64,000 nucleotides of DNA, from positions 744,001 through 808,000 of the forward strand of contig JAIUPN010000001.1 in the NCBI GenBank assembly GCA_020160755.1, written 5' to 3'. Below the pieces are notes generated by a model. The model did not search any database, was not told where the DNA came from, and saw only the letters and a program-made list of their open reading frames with translations. Position 1 is the stretch's first letter. Every line of letters starts with the position of its first letter. A program made the translations under genes and the position numbers. Source of the stretch: Pseudomonadota bacterium (GTDB lineage Bacteria > Pseudomonadota > Alphaproteobacteria > Sphingomonadales > Sphingomonadaceae). Of this stretch, positions 34,713 through 44,757 are shown in pieces.

Positions 34713-34813
34713 GCTCGTCCCCATATCTTCGTTGTCGCTGGCGCTATGTCGCGCGTTGCGCGGCAAATCAAGCGTTGCTAGTGATAGCCTTAGGAACAAA
34801 AGGAGAATATGCG

Positions 34814-35431
34814 ATGGGCCTCAGCCAGCAACAGCTGAACGCGGGAATCGACGCGCTCGCGGCGCGCGATACAAACTTCGCGCGCGCGCTCGGCAACGTG
34901 GGCTATCCCGAACCGCGCATCCGCGAGCGAGGCTACACCACGCTGCTCCGCACCATCGTCGGGCAGCAGGTCAGCGTCGCGGCGGCCAATTCGATCTGGA
35001 ACAAGCTCGAGGCGCAGTTCGGCGAGGGCTGCCCGGCCGAGGTCGTCGCGGCGGCCGATTTCGACACGCTGCGCGGCTGCGGCCTGTCGGGGCAGAAACA
35101 GGGTTATGCCAAAAGCCTCGCGCAGCTGATCCTCGACGGCGAACTCGCCTTCGACGCCCTCCCCGCCGACGACGAGGACGCGATCGCGCTGCTCACGCGG
35201 GTCAAGGGCATCGGCCGCTGGTCCGCCGAAATCTACCTGCTCTTCGCCGAAGGGCGCCCCGACATCTGGCCCGCGGGCGACCTCGCGGTACAGGAAGCCG
35301 TCGGGCGCATCTTGCAACTGGGCGCGCGCCCCGGCGAGAAACAGGCGCGCGAACTGGCCGAAGCCTGGCGCCCGCATCGCGGCGCCGCCGCGATCTTCAG
35401 CTGGCACTGCTATAATATGGATGTGATCTGA
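34814..35431 (+). CDS. DNA-3-methyladenine glycosylase (AlkA type)
   Basis: A 205-residue base-excision repair enzyme of the HhH-GPD superfamily. It removes alkylated purines from DNA. The helix-hairpin-helix is [11 protein letters not shown] (about 130-140) and the catalytic Asp156 is in IWPAGDLA. An earlier [15 protein letters not shown] helix is characteristic. It lacks the N-terminal domain of E. coli AlkA and so is of the shorter class. The ATG at 34814 has AAAGGAG upstream. A bidirectional terminator separates it from the trigger factor gene. Confidence 0.92.
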   Translation: MGLSQQQLNAGIDALAARDTNFARALGNVGYPEPRIRERGYTTLLRTIVGQQVSVAAANSIWNKLEAQFGEGCPAEVVAAADFDTLRGCGLSGQKQGYAKSLAQLILDGELAFDALPADDEDAIALLTRVKGIGRWSAEIYLLFAEGRPDIWPAGDLAVQEAVGRILQLGARPGEKQARELAEAWRPHRGAAAIFSWHCYNMDVI

Positions 35432-35461
35432 GCGAATGACGAAGTTGAGGACACAGACAGC

Positions 35462-35499
35462 AAAAAGGCCGGGTGGAGCATCCTCCACCCGGCCTTTTT
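35462..35499. terminator. Bidirectional rho-independent terminator
   Basis: A long perfect stem, AAAAGGCCGGGTGGAG facing CTCCACCCGGCCTTTT with loop CATC, has an A-run and a T-run on its two sides. It separates the convergent glycosylase and trigger factor genes and can act for both. Confidence 0.93.
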
Positions 35500-35518
35500 G
35501 TTGATCGTCAGCCGAAGC

Positions 35519-37090
35519 TTATTTCTTCGCGGCAGCCTTCTTGGCCGGAGCCTTTTTGGCAGCAGCCGGCTTTTCCTCGGCTTCCGCCTTCGGAGCCGCG
35601 GCCTTCTTCGCCGGTGCCTTCTTGGCGGGCGCGTCCTCGGCCTTGGCCTCTTCCTTCACCGCGTCCTTCTTGGCGGCCGGCTTCTTCGCGGCGGCCTTTT
35701 TGGCGGGCTTGTGGTCGTGGTCATGGTCGTGGCCGCAACCCGGGCCGTGGACATGGCCGTCGTCGTCGGCTTCGATCGCGGCTTCCAGTTCCTCGCGGGT
35801 GGTTTCGCGGTCGCTGATCTCGGCCTTTTCGAACAGGAAGTCGACGACCTTGTCTTCATAAAGCGGTGCGCGAAGCTGGGCCGCGGCGAGCGCATCCTGC
35901 TGGACATATTCCATGAAGCGGCCGCGATCTTCGGGGCGATACTGCTGCGCCGCCTGCATGATCAGGCGCTGCATTTCCTGCGCCGACACCTGCACGCCAT
36001 GCGCCTGGCCGATTTCCGACAGGAGCAGGCCAAGGCGGACGCGGCGCACCGCGATCGCGCGATAATCGTCGCGGTCGTTTTCGAGCTCCGCCTTCGCCGC
36101 TTCGGGATCTTCCTCGTGGCTGACTTCATGCTCGAGCTGCTGCCAGATCTGGTTGAACTCGGCCTCGACCATCGTCGGCGGCACGTCGAAGTCGTGCGCG
36201 GCGGCGAGCTGGTCGAGCAGCTTGCGCTTCATATAGGTGCGCGTCAGGCCGTTCAGTTCCTGTTCGACCTGATCCTTCATCAGCTCTTTCAGCTTGTCGA
36301 GGCTTTCGAGGCCGAGCGACTTCGCGAACTCGTCGTCGATCTTCGACGCGGCCGGAACCTTCACTTCCTTCACCGTCACGGCGAATTCGGCGGGCTGGCC
36401 CTTGAGGTCCGCAACCGGATACTCATCGGGGAAGGTCACCTTCAGCACCTTTTCGTCGCCGACCTTGACGCCGACGAGCTGGTCTTCGAAGCCGGGGATC
36501 AGCTGACCCGAACCGATTTCGACCGCCATGTCTTCACCCGTGCCGCCGTCGAAGGCGACGCCGTCGACGCTGCCGGCGAAGTCGATGATGACCTGGTCGC
36601 CCTGGGCGGCCTTCTTGGTCTTCGGCGCTTCCTCGAAGCGCTTCATCTGCGCGGCGAATTCCTCAATCTTGGCCATCACGGCCTTGTCGTCGGCGGGAAC
36701 GGTCAGGCGCTCGAGCTTCAAACCGTCGATCGACGGCGCCTCGATATCGGGCAGCACTTCGAGGCTGACGGTCAGCTCGGCGTCCTTGCCGGCTTCATAA
36801 CCATCGTCGAGCGCCACGGCGGGCTGGAGCGCGGGGCGAAGCTTTTCCTTCGCCATCAGGTCGCGAACGCCGGCGTCGATCGCCTTGTTCAGCGCGTCGG
36901 CGCTCAGCGCCGGACCGTGCATCTTGCGGATCAGGTTCGACGGAACCTTGCCGGGGCGAAAGCCGGGCATGCGGACGGTCGGGGCGATGCTCTTCACCTC
37001 GTCGTCGACGCGCGCGTCGATATCCTTGGCGGTGATGGTGACGCGATATTCGCGCTTCAGGCCTTCGTTCAGCGTTTCGACGGTCTTCAT
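35519..37090 (-). CDS. tig: Trigger factor with His-rich and Lys/Ala-rich C-terminal extension
   Basis: A 523-residue ribosome-bound chaperone and peptidyl-prolyl isomerase that meets nascent chains at the exit tunnel. The ribosome-binding signature GFRPGKVP is at 43-50. The FKBP-like domain follows (GDQVIIDFAGSVDG..IPGFEDQLVG, about 165-210), then the helical arms. The family is usually about 430-470 residues. This one has an extra end: HVHGPGCGHDHDHDHK (446-461), probably a metal-binding sequence, and then 62 residues of repeated Pro-Ala-Lys-Lys units (462-523), resembling histone H1-like tails. The ATG at 37090 gives the normal start. It lies between a terminator and tRNA-Leu. Confidence 0.95.
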   Translation of the reverse strand: MKTVETLNEGLKREYRVTITAKDIDARVDDEVKSIAPTVRMPGFRPGKVPSNLIRKMHGPALSADALNKAIDAGVRDLMAKEKLRPALQPAVALDDGYEAGKDAELTVSLEVLPDIEAPSIDGLKLERLTVPADDKAVMAKIEEFAAQMKRFEEAPKTKKAAQGDQVIIDFAGSVDGVAFDGGTGEDMAVEIGSGQLIPGFEDQLVGVKVGDEKVLKVTFPDEYPVADLKGQPAEFAVTVKEVKVPAASKIDDEFAKSLGLESLDKLKELMKDQVEQELNGLTRTYMKRKLLDQLAAAHDFDVPPTMVEAEFNQIWQQLEHEVSHEEDPEAAKAELENDRDDYRAIAVRRVRLGLLLSEIGQAHGVQVSAQEMQRLIMQAAQQYRPEDRGRFMEYVQQDALAAAQLRAPLYEDKVVDFLFEKAEISDRETTREELEAAIEADDDGHVHGPGCGHDHDHDHKPAKKAAAKKPAAKKDAVKEEAKAEDAPAKKAPAKKAAAPKAEAEEKPAAAKKAPAKKAAAKK

Positions 37091-37176
37091 TGCCTTGGTC
37101 TTATCCTTGCTCAAAATCTCGTATCGAACCCCGCCGGAGCGGCGGAGTTCCCCATGATCCCGGCCTGCATTGCAGA

Positions 37177-37262
37177 TTGGTGCGGGCGAAGGGACTCGAA
37201 CCCCCACATCTTGCGATACTGGTACCTAAAACCAGCGCGTCTACCAATTCCGCCACGCCCGC
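37177..37262 (-). tRNA. tRNA-Leu (anticodon TAG)
   Basis: On the minus strand this is an 86-nt tRNA with a long variable arm and encoded CCA. Acceptor arms are GCGGGCG and CGCCCGC. The anticodon stem CTGGT/ACCAG encloses TTTAGGT, giving anticodon TAG. The T arm contains GGTTCGAGTCC. It lies 86 bases upstream of tig on the same strand. Confidence 0.95.
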
Positions 37263-37428
37263 AGGTGTTTTCAGCCGGGTGCACGAAATCGCGCGCTGCC
37301 GCGCACGCCCGTGCGGGCCGCGCGGGGCTATAGCAGACGCATCGCCGAGGGCAAGGGCACAAAGCCGCCTGTTCCACGGGCGGAACAGTGGGCGCGCCCG
37401 TTCGTTGGTTAACCCGAGGAGAGTGACA

Positions 37429-37626
37429 ATGACCAACGCCGCCGACCCGCTTCCCAAACCGAAGCCCGACACGATCGAACCGCAGGCGCCGCCCGAACAG
37501 CCGGTGCAGCCGACCCCGGTCGAAGACCCCGCCGGCCAGCCGAACGAAATCCCCGGCCGCCCCGGCGGCGGCGATATCGACCAGCCCGGCCGCGGCCCCG
37601 ACGAGCTGCCGTCGCAGCAGGTTTAA
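37429..37626 (+). CDS. Small Pro/Gly-rich protein of unknown function
   Basis: A 65-residue acidic protein made mostly of Pro, Glu, Gln, Gly and Asp (PKPKPDTIEPQAPPEQP, GRPGGGDIDQPGRGPDE). It is likely to be unfolded and has no signal peptide. A good ribosome-binding site (GAGGAGAG) precedes the ATG at 37429. Small Pro-rich proteins like this are common and uncharacterised in sphingomonads. Confidence 0.65.
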   Translation: MTNAADPLPKPKPDTIEPQAPPEQPVQPTPVEDPAGQPNEIPGRPGGGDIDQPGRGPDELPSQQV

Positions 37627-37708
37627 GGGCACCACCACGAAGTTTAGCTTGCTAACCACTTGACCCGCCCCCTCCCCAGCCGCCACGATGCGCGCCGGGG
37701 AGAGAGAC

Positions 37709-39388
37709 ATGAACAGACTGACCGCCGCCATCGCGTTGCTGCTGGCGACCACGGCGCCCGCAATCGCGCAGGACACCACGCTCTACCGCGGCGGCCCGAT
37801 CATCACGATGGACGGCGAGACGCCGCAAATGGTCGAGGCCGTTGTCACGCGCGAGGGCCGCATCGCCTTCGTCGGCACCGAGAAAGCGGCGCGCAAGGCT
37901 GCCGGAAAAGACGCCGCCATTCGCGACCTTGGGGGCGCCACCCTGCTCCCCGGCTTCATCGACGCGCATTCGCATTTCACCGCCGCGACGATGAGCGCGG
38001 GCGGGCTCGACCTGCGCGACAAGGCGCATGCCGGCGTCACCGACATTCCCGCGCTGCAGGCCGCGATTCGCGACTATGCGAAGTCCGTCCCCGCCGGCCG
38101 CTGGATCGTCGTGTGGCAATATGACCATGAAAACCTCGCCGAAAAGCGCCACATCACCCGCGCCGAACTCGACGCCGTCGCCGCCGACCGGCCGATCGTC
38201 GTGCTGCACGTCTCACTCCACGGCGCGGTCGCGAACAGCGCGGCGCTCACCGCCGCCAGCCTCGACGAAAGCACCCCCGTCCCGCCCGGCGGGATGATGC
38301 TCCGCGACGAGGCAGGCAAGCTCAACGGCGTGCTGCTCGAAAAGGCGATGTTCCTGCTGATCGCCAAAATGCCGCAACCGACGCCCGAACAGAAGCTCGC
38401 CGCGCTCGATGCCGCGCAGAACGCCTATTTCGCCGAAGGCTATACGCACGCGCAGGACGGCGCGACCCAGCCCGCCGACATCGCCTTTCTCACCTCGCCG
38501 CAGGCGCGCGAGCGGCTGAAAATCGACCTTGCGCTCTTGCCCTTCTCGCCCGGTCTCGACGCCCTGCTCGCGCAGCCCGACCTCAAATTCGGCACCTATC
38601 AGGATCATGTCAAACTACAGGGGATCAAATTCGTCCTCGACGGATCGGTGCAGGCGCGCACCGGCTATTTCACCCGCGACTATGCGCGCGGCAGTCCGGA
38701 AGGCGCGCATCCCTGGCACGGCCAGCCGGTATTGTCCGAAGCCGAATTCTGTGCGCAGGCGCGCAAGGTCCACGACCGCGGCTGGCAAATCTTCGCCCAC
38801 GCCAACGGCGACGCCGCGATCGATATGGCGATCCGCTGCTTCGACGCGCTCGGTATCAAGGCGGCCGACAACCGCCGCCCGATCGTCATCCACTCGCAGT
38901 TCCAGCGCCGCGACCAGTTGCCGCAATATGCCCGCATCGGCGTCGGCCCCGCCTATTTCTCGAACCACACCTGGTATTGGAGCGACGTCCACCGCACCAA
39001 CTTCCCCGCCGAGGTCGTCGATTTCATCAGCCCCTTCCGCTCGGCACGCGCGGCGGGGCTGATCCCGTCGAACCACAGCGACTACAGCGTCACCCCGCTC
39101 GACACGCGGTTCATGCTCTGGACGTCGATGGCGCGCGTCTCGCCGACCGGCGTCGTCAGCGGCGCCGACGAGCGGATCGGCGCCTATGAAGCCTTGCAGG
39201 CGCTCACCACCGGCCCCGCCTGGCAGGTCTTCGAAGAGGATCGCAAGGGTCGCATCAAGCCCGGCCTGCTCGCCGATTTCGTGATCCTCGACAGGAATCC
39301 GCTGACGACGCCCGGGGGCGCGATCAAGGACATCAAAGTGCTCGAAACGGTGAAGGAAGGGCGGCCCGTCTGGAAAGCCGGGCGCTAG
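37709..39388 (+). CDS. Exported amidohydrolase (YtcJ-like, amidohydrolase 3 family)
   Basis: A 559-residue metal-dependent hydrolase with a signal peptide (cleavage after A-I-A before Q). The metal motif DAHSHF (His87, His89) follows PGFI. Later come VSLHGAVAN, the Lys/Asp region of LQGIKFVLDGSVQARTG, HANGDAAI and SNHSDYSV. The C terminus has PGLLADFVILDRNPL, typical of the family. Relatives act on N-acyl amino acids, amides or related bonds; the substrate here is unknown. The ATG at 37709 follows GGGGAGAGAG. It converges with the exported-protein gene at 39416. Confidence 0.87.
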   Translation: MNRLTAAIALLLATTAPAIAQDTTLYRGGPIITMDGETPQMVEAVVTREGRIAFVGTEKAARKAAGKDAAIRDLGGATLLPGFIDAHSHFTAATMSAGGLDLRDKAHAGVTDIPALQAAIRDYAKSVPAGRWIVVWQYDHENLAEKRHITRAELDAVAADRPIVVLHVSLHGAVANSAALTAASLDESTPVPPGGMMLRDEAGKLNGVLLEKAMFLLIAKMPQPTPEQKLAALDAAQNAYFAEGYTHAQDGATQPADIAFLTSPQARERLKIDLALLPFSPGLDALLAQPDLKFGTYQDHVKLQGIKFVLDGSVQARTGYFTRDYARGSPEGAHPWHGQPVLSEAEFCAQARKVHDRGWQIFAHANGDAAIDMAIRCFDALGIKAADNRRPIVIHSQFQRRDQLPQYARIGVGPAYFSNHTWYWSDVHRTNFPAEVVDFISPFRSARAAGLIPSNHSDYSVTPLDTRFMLWTSMARVSPTGVVSGADERIGAYEALQALTTGPAWQVFEEDRKGRIKPGLLADFVILDRNPLTTPGGAIKDIKVLETVKEGRPVWKAGR

Positions 39389-39415
39389 CCCGGTCCCGCG
39401 CGGACCGCCCCGCGA

Positions 39416-40261
39416 TCAGGGCTGGCCCGCGGCCGGATCGCCGGCCGGCGCTTCGGGCGCAGCAGCAACAGCCTCCGCCACTTCGGCTACCTGCTTGCCG
39501 CGCACATAGGTGAAAACGCCCGCGACCGGCATCACCCGGTCGACCGTGATCCCGAACCAGTTATCCCGCGGCCCTGCGGGTTTGAGCGCCGCCGGAAGCA
39601 CGCTCCCCGCGGGCAGCCGCGCATCGGCAAACGTCGCGCCGCCGAGCTGGAAGGGCGTCGTTCCATCGGGGTTGTTCACGGGCAGAAGGTCGAGCGCGAC
39701 AACCTTGCCCGCCGGCGCGTCGAAGGAAACCGTCCCGAGGCAGGCACAGGTGGCGCCGACAGCATAGAAAATATAGGCGCCCGGCGGCGCTTCCTGGAGG
39801 TACACCGACCCGTCGACCTTGCTGAAGCGGTTTTGCGGGCCGAGGTACATCGTGTGCTTCTGCTCATAGCTCGGATAACCGAAGTTCTCCAAGGTCGGCT
39901 CGGTCGGCTTCCGGCGCTTGCTTGGGTCGTTCCCGCCCACTTTCGCTTCGAGTTCGATCGACGCGACGCGCTTTCGCCACGACAGATGCGCACGGGCAAA
40001 CGCCGCCGCCCGATCAGCTTCATGCGCTGCGGCGGCCTCGTCGCTCGGAAGGCGCATCAAGACCGGCGCGATCTGGCCCGGCGAGCGCACCAGAATATAG
40101 GCTTTGGCAGGGTCGAGCGTCACCGGCTGCGGCTTGTCGGTGATCGCCTTTGTCGCCCATTTCTCCTTCTTTTCTTTCTTTGCGGGCTTTTCGGCGGCCG
40201 CTGCGGACATCGACGGCAACAGCAGCGCCGCGGCGCCGATCATCAGGCAACGCGCGATCAT
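39416..40261 (-). CDS. Exported protein of unknown function
   Basis: A 281-residue protein with a signal peptide ending S-A-A-A-A. The first mature stretch is Lys-rich (EKPAKKEKKEKWATK). The rest looks like beta-rich folding with an AYILVRSPGQIAPVLMRL strand and a CACLGTVSFDAPAG segment (two Cys). An Ala/Pro/Glu-rich tail ends it. The family is not recognised, though similar proteins occur next to the neighbour gene in sphingomonads. The ATG at 40261 overlaps the stop of the upstream gene by four bases. Confidence 0.65.
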   Translation of the reverse strand: MIARCLMIGAAALLLPSMSAAAAEKPAKKEKKEKWATKAITDKPQPVTLDPAKAYILVRSPGQIAPVLMRLPSDEAAAAHEADRAAAFARAHLSWRKRVASIELEAKVGGNDPSKRRKPTEPTLENFGYPSYEQKHTMYLGPQNRFSKVDGSVYLQEAPPGAYIFYAVGATCACLGTVSFDAPAGKVVALDLLPVNNPDGTTPFQLGGATFADARLPAGSVLPAALKPAGPRDNWFGITVDRVMPVAGVFTYVRGKQVAEVAEAVAAAPEAPAGDPAAGQP

Positions 40262-40845
40262 ATTCCCAGCTCCCCCGTCGCGGGCTTCGTTCCCGAAGCC
40301 ACCTTCGCCTGCTGCGCCAGCATCGCCTGGCGCTTGCTTTCCTCTTCGCTCGAAAACCCTTCCTCGAAGTGGAATTCCTGCCACAGGTCCTTTTGCAGGC
40401 CATAGCGCGCATAGCCCTTATACCCCATGCAGCGGCGCATATTGGTGCGGCGCAGGCTGCGCTTGTTGGCCGATCCGACCACCGCCTCGGCGATCAGGCT
40501 GCCCAGCAGGCCGCCCGCGGCGCCCGCCATCGTCCCGGCATAGGGATAAGGTACCTGCTGGTACTGCAAGCCGCTTTGCAGCCCCTGCGCCATCCCGTCG
40601 CATTCGCGCAGGTCGGCCAGCGCTTCCTCGAACCCCGTATCGGCGCGATGGAAATAGAAATATTTGTCGTAATCGGCCCGGTCGGCGTCGGTCTCGGCGA
40701 AGTCCAGCTTGGGCATCACCACCGAGGCGGGATCGGGTATGATTTTCGTGACATCGGTGCTTGTTGCGGCCTCTTGCGCCGTAACCGGGCTCGCCAGCAT
40801 GGCGGCGGCGGCCAGCAACAGGCCGCCCATCTTAACGGACTCCAT
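40258..40845 (-). CDS. Exported protein with a glycine-zipper segment
   Basis: A 195-residue protein with a signal peptide (VTA before Q). It has an acidic aromatic part (DRADYDKYFYFHRADTGFEEA) and a small-residue hydrophobic stretch (GTMAGAAGGLLGSLIAEAVV), which resembles glycine-zipper membrane segments. It ends in a charged helix (SSEEESKRQAMLAQQ). The family is not recognised. GGGGGG precedes the ATG at 40845. It is translationally coupled with the downstream gene at 40261, and the two probably act together. Confidence 0.65.
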   Translation of the reverse strand: MESVKMGGLLLAAAAMLASPVTAQEAATSTDVTKIIPDPASVVMPKLDFAETDADRADYDKYFYFHRADTGFEEALADLRECDGMAQGLQSGLQYQQVPYPYAGTMAGAAGGLLGSLIAEAVVGSANKRSLRRTNMRRCMGYKGYARYGLQKDLWQEFHFEEGFSSEEESKRQAMLAQQAKVASGTKPATGELGI

Positions 40846-41008
40846 TCATCCCCCCCTATTTACGGGGGCCCGATGATTCCCCGCCCCCGCCGCTGTGCAT
40901 GATACAGCACCGCGCCCGCTGCAAGGGGGATCGCGAACCAACGCGCTTCCGCCCGCCCCGGTTCGCTGTTAATCCCTGCCTTCCCTCACCGGCCACAGGA
41001 GCCCCGCC

Positions 41009-41782
41009 ATGCGTTCGACCGCCGTCATTCTCGCCCTCGCCGCCATCGCCCTGCCGATGAGCGCCGCCGCGCAGTCGGCGCCCGACGTCGCGGACCTCGT
41101 CGGCGCCCGCGGATCGAGCGGCGAAACCCAGCTGCTCGCGCGCGGATACGAAAGCCGCGGCGGGAATGTCGTGCGCGACACGCGCTTCGTCTTCTGGTGG
41201 AACGAACGCGCCGGTCGCTGCATCTCGGTCGCGACGATGGACGGGCGCTATTCGGCGATCACCGCCGTTCCCGCCGCAAATTGCGACAGCGGCCGCGACG
41301 CGGACACCGAATATGTCCGGCCCGCCGATCATAGCGTTCAGCCCGGTGAGCGCGGATATTATGACCCCGGTTCGCTCGTCCTCGTCTGCTACGGGGCGGG
41401 CACGCGGCCGACGGTCACCGCCAAACCGACGTACAAGTGGAACCCGTGGGATCATAAATGGGAGTGGAGTAACGAGGTCGGCAACAGCGCACAGGGCTTC
41501 ACCAGTGACGTCCAGATCGAACTCTACGGCGATCAGGGCCGCATCCATCTGGGGCCCAAACTGGTCGCCCCGATCCACAGCGGCGACGATCACGGCTGGT
41601 GGGACCTCGACAACCTCGTCGTCACTCCCGACCGGATCACCGCGAGCTACCGGATCAACGGCCTGAACAAGCCGAAGCTGACGATCGACCGGCGCTCGGG
41701 CCGGATTACGATTCAGGCGACGACCAACTTCTCGGGCCAGTGCGACAGCGGTGACTGGGCCGCGGGGACCCGGCGCTTCTAA
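41009..41782 (+). CDS. Exported protein of unknown function
   Basis: A 257-residue protein with a clear signal peptide (PMSAAAQ). The first 110 residues contain GYESRGGNVVRDTRFVFWWN and two cysteines (GRCISV and ANCDSG), a pattern seen in small exported domains. The second half is rich in Trp and His (YKWNPWDHKWEWSNEV and HSGDDHGWWDLDN). I do not recognise it with certainty. It is divergent from the 40845 gene across a 163-base gap and converges with gatB. Confidence 0.65.
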   Translation: MRSTAVILALAAIALPMSAAAQSAPDVADLVGARGSSGETQLLARGYESRGGNVVRDTRFVFWWNERAGRCISVATMDGRYSAITAVPAANCDSGRDADTEYVRPADHSVQPGERGYYDPGSLVLVCYGAGTRPTVTAKPTYKWNPWDHKWEWSNEVGNSAQGFTSDVQIELYGDQGRIHLGPKLVAPIHSGDDHGWWDLDNLVVTPDRITASYRINGLNKPKLTIDRRSGRITIQATTNFSGQCDSGDWAAGTRRF

Positions 41783-41807
41783 CGCGCCGGGCGCCGCGCG
41801 CGCATCC

Positions 41808-43274
41808 TCAGCCGAGCGCCTTTTTCAGCAGTTCGTTGACGACCTGCGGGTTCGCCTTGCCCTGCATCGCCTTCATCGTCTGCCCGACGAAGAAACCGAA
41901 CAAAGCTTCCTTGCCGCCCTTATACTGCTCGACCTTGTCGGCATTGGCGGTCAGGATCTTGGCGATTTCGGCCTCGATCGCGCCGGTGTCGCTCGTCTGT
42001 TTCAGCCCGTCGCGCTCGACGATCACGCCCGCGGCGTCGCCGCTTTCGAGCATCTTCTCGAACACCGTCTTGGCGATCGTTCCCGAGATCGTGCCGTCGG
42101 CGACCAGGCCGAGCAATTCGCCCGCCTGCGCCGGCGTGACCGGGCAATCCTCGAAGCCCTTGCCGAGCCGGTTGAGCGCGCCGAACAGCTCGCTCGACAC
42201 CCAGTTCGCCGCCGCAGCCGGCTTCGCGCCGGTTTCGAGCAGCGTGTCGAACCACAGCGCGCTCTCGACCTCGGCCGTCAGCACGTCGGCGTTATACGCC
42301 GAAATACCGGCCGCCAGATAGCGCGCGCGCTTGGCGTCGGGCAGTTCGGGCAAGGACTCGCGGCACTCCGCCAGAAACGCATCGTCGAGTTCGAGCGGCA
42401 ACAGGTCGGGATCGGGGAAATAGCGGTAATCATGCGCATCTTCCTTCGACCGCATCGAGCGCGTCTCGTTGCGGTCGGGGTCGTACAGCCGCGTTTCCTG
42501 CACCACCGTGCCGCCGCTTTCGATCAGCTCGACCTGACGCTTCGCCTCGCCCTCGATCACCGCCATCACGAAGCGCACCGAATTGACGTTCTTCGTCTCC
42601 GTCCGCGTGCCGAATTCGTCACCCGGCTTGCGCACCGACACGTTGACGTCGGCGCGCATCGAGCCTTCTTCCATATTGCCGTCGCACGACCCGACATAGC
42701 GCAGGATCGAGCGCAGCTTGCGCACATAGGCCCCGGCTTCCGCAGGCGAGCGCATATCGGGGCGCGAGACGATCTCCATCAGCGCGACGCCCGACCGGTT
42801 GAGGTCGACATACGACATCGTCGGATGCTGGTCGTGCATCAGCTTGCCCGCGTCCTGCTCGACATGGATACGCTCGATCCCGATACGCTTGGGCTCGGGA
42901 ATCCCCGCCTTTTCATCTTCCTCGATCGTCAGCGAACCTTCGCCGACAAGCGGGTGATAAAGCTGCGAAATCTGGTAACCCTGCGGCAGATCGGCATAGA
43001 AATAATTCTTGCGGTCGAACCGCGACCATTTGTTGATCTCGGCCTCGATCGCCATGCCGGTACGCACCGCCTGCCGGATGCACTCGCGGTTCGGCACCGG
43101 CAGCATTCCCGGCATCGCGGCGTCGACCAGCGACACCTGCGTGTTCGGCTCGGCCCCGAACGCCGTCGCGGCGCCCGAGAACAGCTTGGCGTTGGAGGTA
43201 ACCTGCGCATGGACCTCGAGGCCGATCACGACCTCCCACTCGCCGGTTTCGCCCTTGATGCGATAATCGCTCAT
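41808..43274 (-). CDS. gatB: Asp-tRNA(Asn)/Glu-tRNA(Gln) amidotransferase subunit B
   Basis: A 488-residue subunit of GatCAB, which makes Gln-tRNA(Gln) and/or Asn-tRNA(Asn) by amidation. The cradle domain starts [12 protein letters not shown], then [12 protein letters not shown] and [14 protein letters not shown]. The ATP-binding region is [12 protein letters not shown], and the C-terminal tail domain (about 340-488) binds tRNA. The length is normal. The gene starts two bases after gatA. Confidence 0.96.
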   Translation of the reverse strand: MSDYRIKGETGEWEVVIGLEVHAQVTSNAKLFSGAATAFGAEPNTQVSLVDAAMPGMLPVPNRECIRQAVRTGMAIEAEINKWSRFDRKNYFYADLPQGYQISQLYHPLVGEGSLTIEEDEKAGIPEPKRIGIERIHVEQDAGKLMHDQHPTMSYVDLNRSGVALMEIVSRPDMRSPAEAGAYVRKLRSILRYVGSCDGNMEEGSMRADVNVSVRKPGDEFGTRTETKNVNSVRFVMAVIEGEAKRQVELIESGGTVVQETRLYDPDRNETRSMRSKEDAHDYRYFPDPDLLPLELDDAFLAECRESLPELPDAKRARYLAAGISAYNADVLTAEVESALWFDTLLETGAKPAAAANWVSSELFGALNRLGKGFEDCPVTPAQAGELLGLVADGTISGTIAKTVFEKMLESGDAAGVIVERDGLKQTSDTGAIEAEIAKILTANADKVEQYKGGKEALFGFFVGQTMKAMQGKANPQVVNELLKKALG

Positions 43275-43275
43275 C

Positions 43276-44757
43276 TTACCACCACTTATCGGCGCGGGCG
43301 TTGAAGCCCGCCCGCTCTTCAATAGCCAGCCCGGCGTTCAGCACGCCCTGCTCGTCGAACGCCTTGCCGATGATCTGCAAGCCCAGCGGCAGCCCTTCGC
43401 GGTTCAGCGCCGCGGGGACCGACATCGCGGGCAGCCCCGCGAGGCTCGCGGGGACCGCGAACACGTCGTTCAGATACATCGACAGCGGATCGGCGGTCTT
43501 TTCACCGAGCCCGAACGCCGCCGACGGCGCGGTCGGCGCGAGGATCACGTCGCAGCTTGCAAAAGCCTGCTCGAAATCGCGCGCGATCAGCGTCCGCACC
43601 TTCTGTGCCTGCGTATAATAGGCATCGTAAAAGCCCGCCGACAGCACATAGGTGCCGATCATGATGCGGCGCTTGACCTCAGGGCCGAAACCATCGGCGC
43701 GCGTCGCGGCATACATGTCCTGCAATCCCGCGCCCTGCGGCAGGTCGCGCAAACCGTACCGCACGCCATCGTAACGCGCGAGGTTCGACGACGCCTCGGC
43801 GGGGGCGATGATATAGTAAGTCGGCAGCGCATATTTGGTGTGCGGCAGACTGATCTCGACGACCTCGGCCCCCGCATCCTTCAGCATCGCGATACCCGCA
43901 TCCCACATCGCATCGATTTCGGGGTCGATGCCCTCCAGACGATATTCCCTGGGAATACCGACCTTCTTGCCCTTGAGATCGCTTGACAAAGCCGCTTCCC
44001 AGTTCGGAACCGCCATGTTCAGGCTCGTCGCGTCCTTGGGATCGAAGCCCGCCATATTTTCGAGCATGATCGCGCAGTCCTTGACGTCGCGCGCCATCGG
44101 CCCGGCCTGATCGAGCGAGCTTGCGAACGCCACAATGCCCCAGCGCGAGCAGCGACCATAGGTCGGCTTGATCCCCGAAATGCCCACGAACGCCGCGGGC
44201 TGGCGGATCGAGCCGCCGGTGTCGGTCCCCGTCGCTGCGGGGCACAGCCGTGCCGCGATCGCCGACGACGAACCGCCCGACGAACCGCCCGGCGCAAGCG
44301 CGGCATTGCCGCCATCGTTGCGCTTCCACGGGGAGATGACATTACCGAAGTAGGAGGTCTCGTTCGACGACCCCATCGCGAACTGGTCGAGGTTCAGCTT
44401 GCCAAGCATCCCGCAACCCGCGTCCCACAGCTTCGCCGACACGGTCGATTCATAACGCGGCACAAAGCCTTCGAGCATATGGCTCGCGGCGGTCGTCTGG
44501 ACGCCGTTCGTCGCGAACAGATCCTTCATCCCGATCGGCACGCCCGACAGCGGCTTCAGCGTCCCCGCGGCGCGGTCGGCGTCAGCGGTTTTTGCGGCCG
44601 CAATCGCATGCTCGGGCGTCTCGACGATGAACGCGTTGAGAGCCTTCGCGCCAGCGACATTGGCGTTGAACGCCTCGGCGACCTCGACGGCGCTGAAATC
44701 GCCCGCGCGGTGTCCATCGCGGATTTCCGCAACTTTAAGGTTGGTCAGCTCGGTCAT
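43276..44757 (-). CDS. gatA: Asp-tRNA(Asn)/Glu-tRNA(Gln) amidotransferase subunit A
   Basis: A 493-residue glutaminase subunit of GatCAB that frees ammonia from glutamine and channels it to GatB. It belongs to the amidase signature family. The catalytic triad is Lys78 (GMKDLF), Ser159 (GGSSGGS) and Ser183 (DTGGSIRQP); the 24-residue spacing of the serines is right. Its ATG shares the A of the gatC stop (TAATG). Confidence 0.96.
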   Translation of the reverse strand: MTELTNLKVAEIRDGHRAGDFSAVEVAEAFNANVAGAKALNAFIVETPEHAIAAAKTADADRAAGTLKPLSGVPIGMKDLFATNGVQTTAASHMLEGFVPRYESTVSAKLWDAGCGMLGKLNLDQFAMGSSNETSYFGNVISPWKRNDGGNAALAPGGSSGGSSSAIAARLCPAATGTDTGGSIRQPAAFVGISGIKPTYGRCSRWGIVAFASSLDQAGPMARDVKDCAIMLENMAGFDPKDATSLNMAVPNWEAALSSDLKGKKVGIPREYRLEGIDPEIDAMWDAGIAMLKDAGAEVVEISLPHTKYALPTYYIIAPAEASSNLARYDGVRYGLRDLPQGAGLQDMYAATRADGFGPEVKRRIMIGTYVLSAGFYDAYYTQAQKVRTLIARDFEQAFASCDVILAPTAPSAAFGLGEKTADPLSMYLNDVFAVPASLAGLPAMSVPAALNREGLPLGLQIIGKAFDEQGVLNAGLAIEERAGFNARADKWW

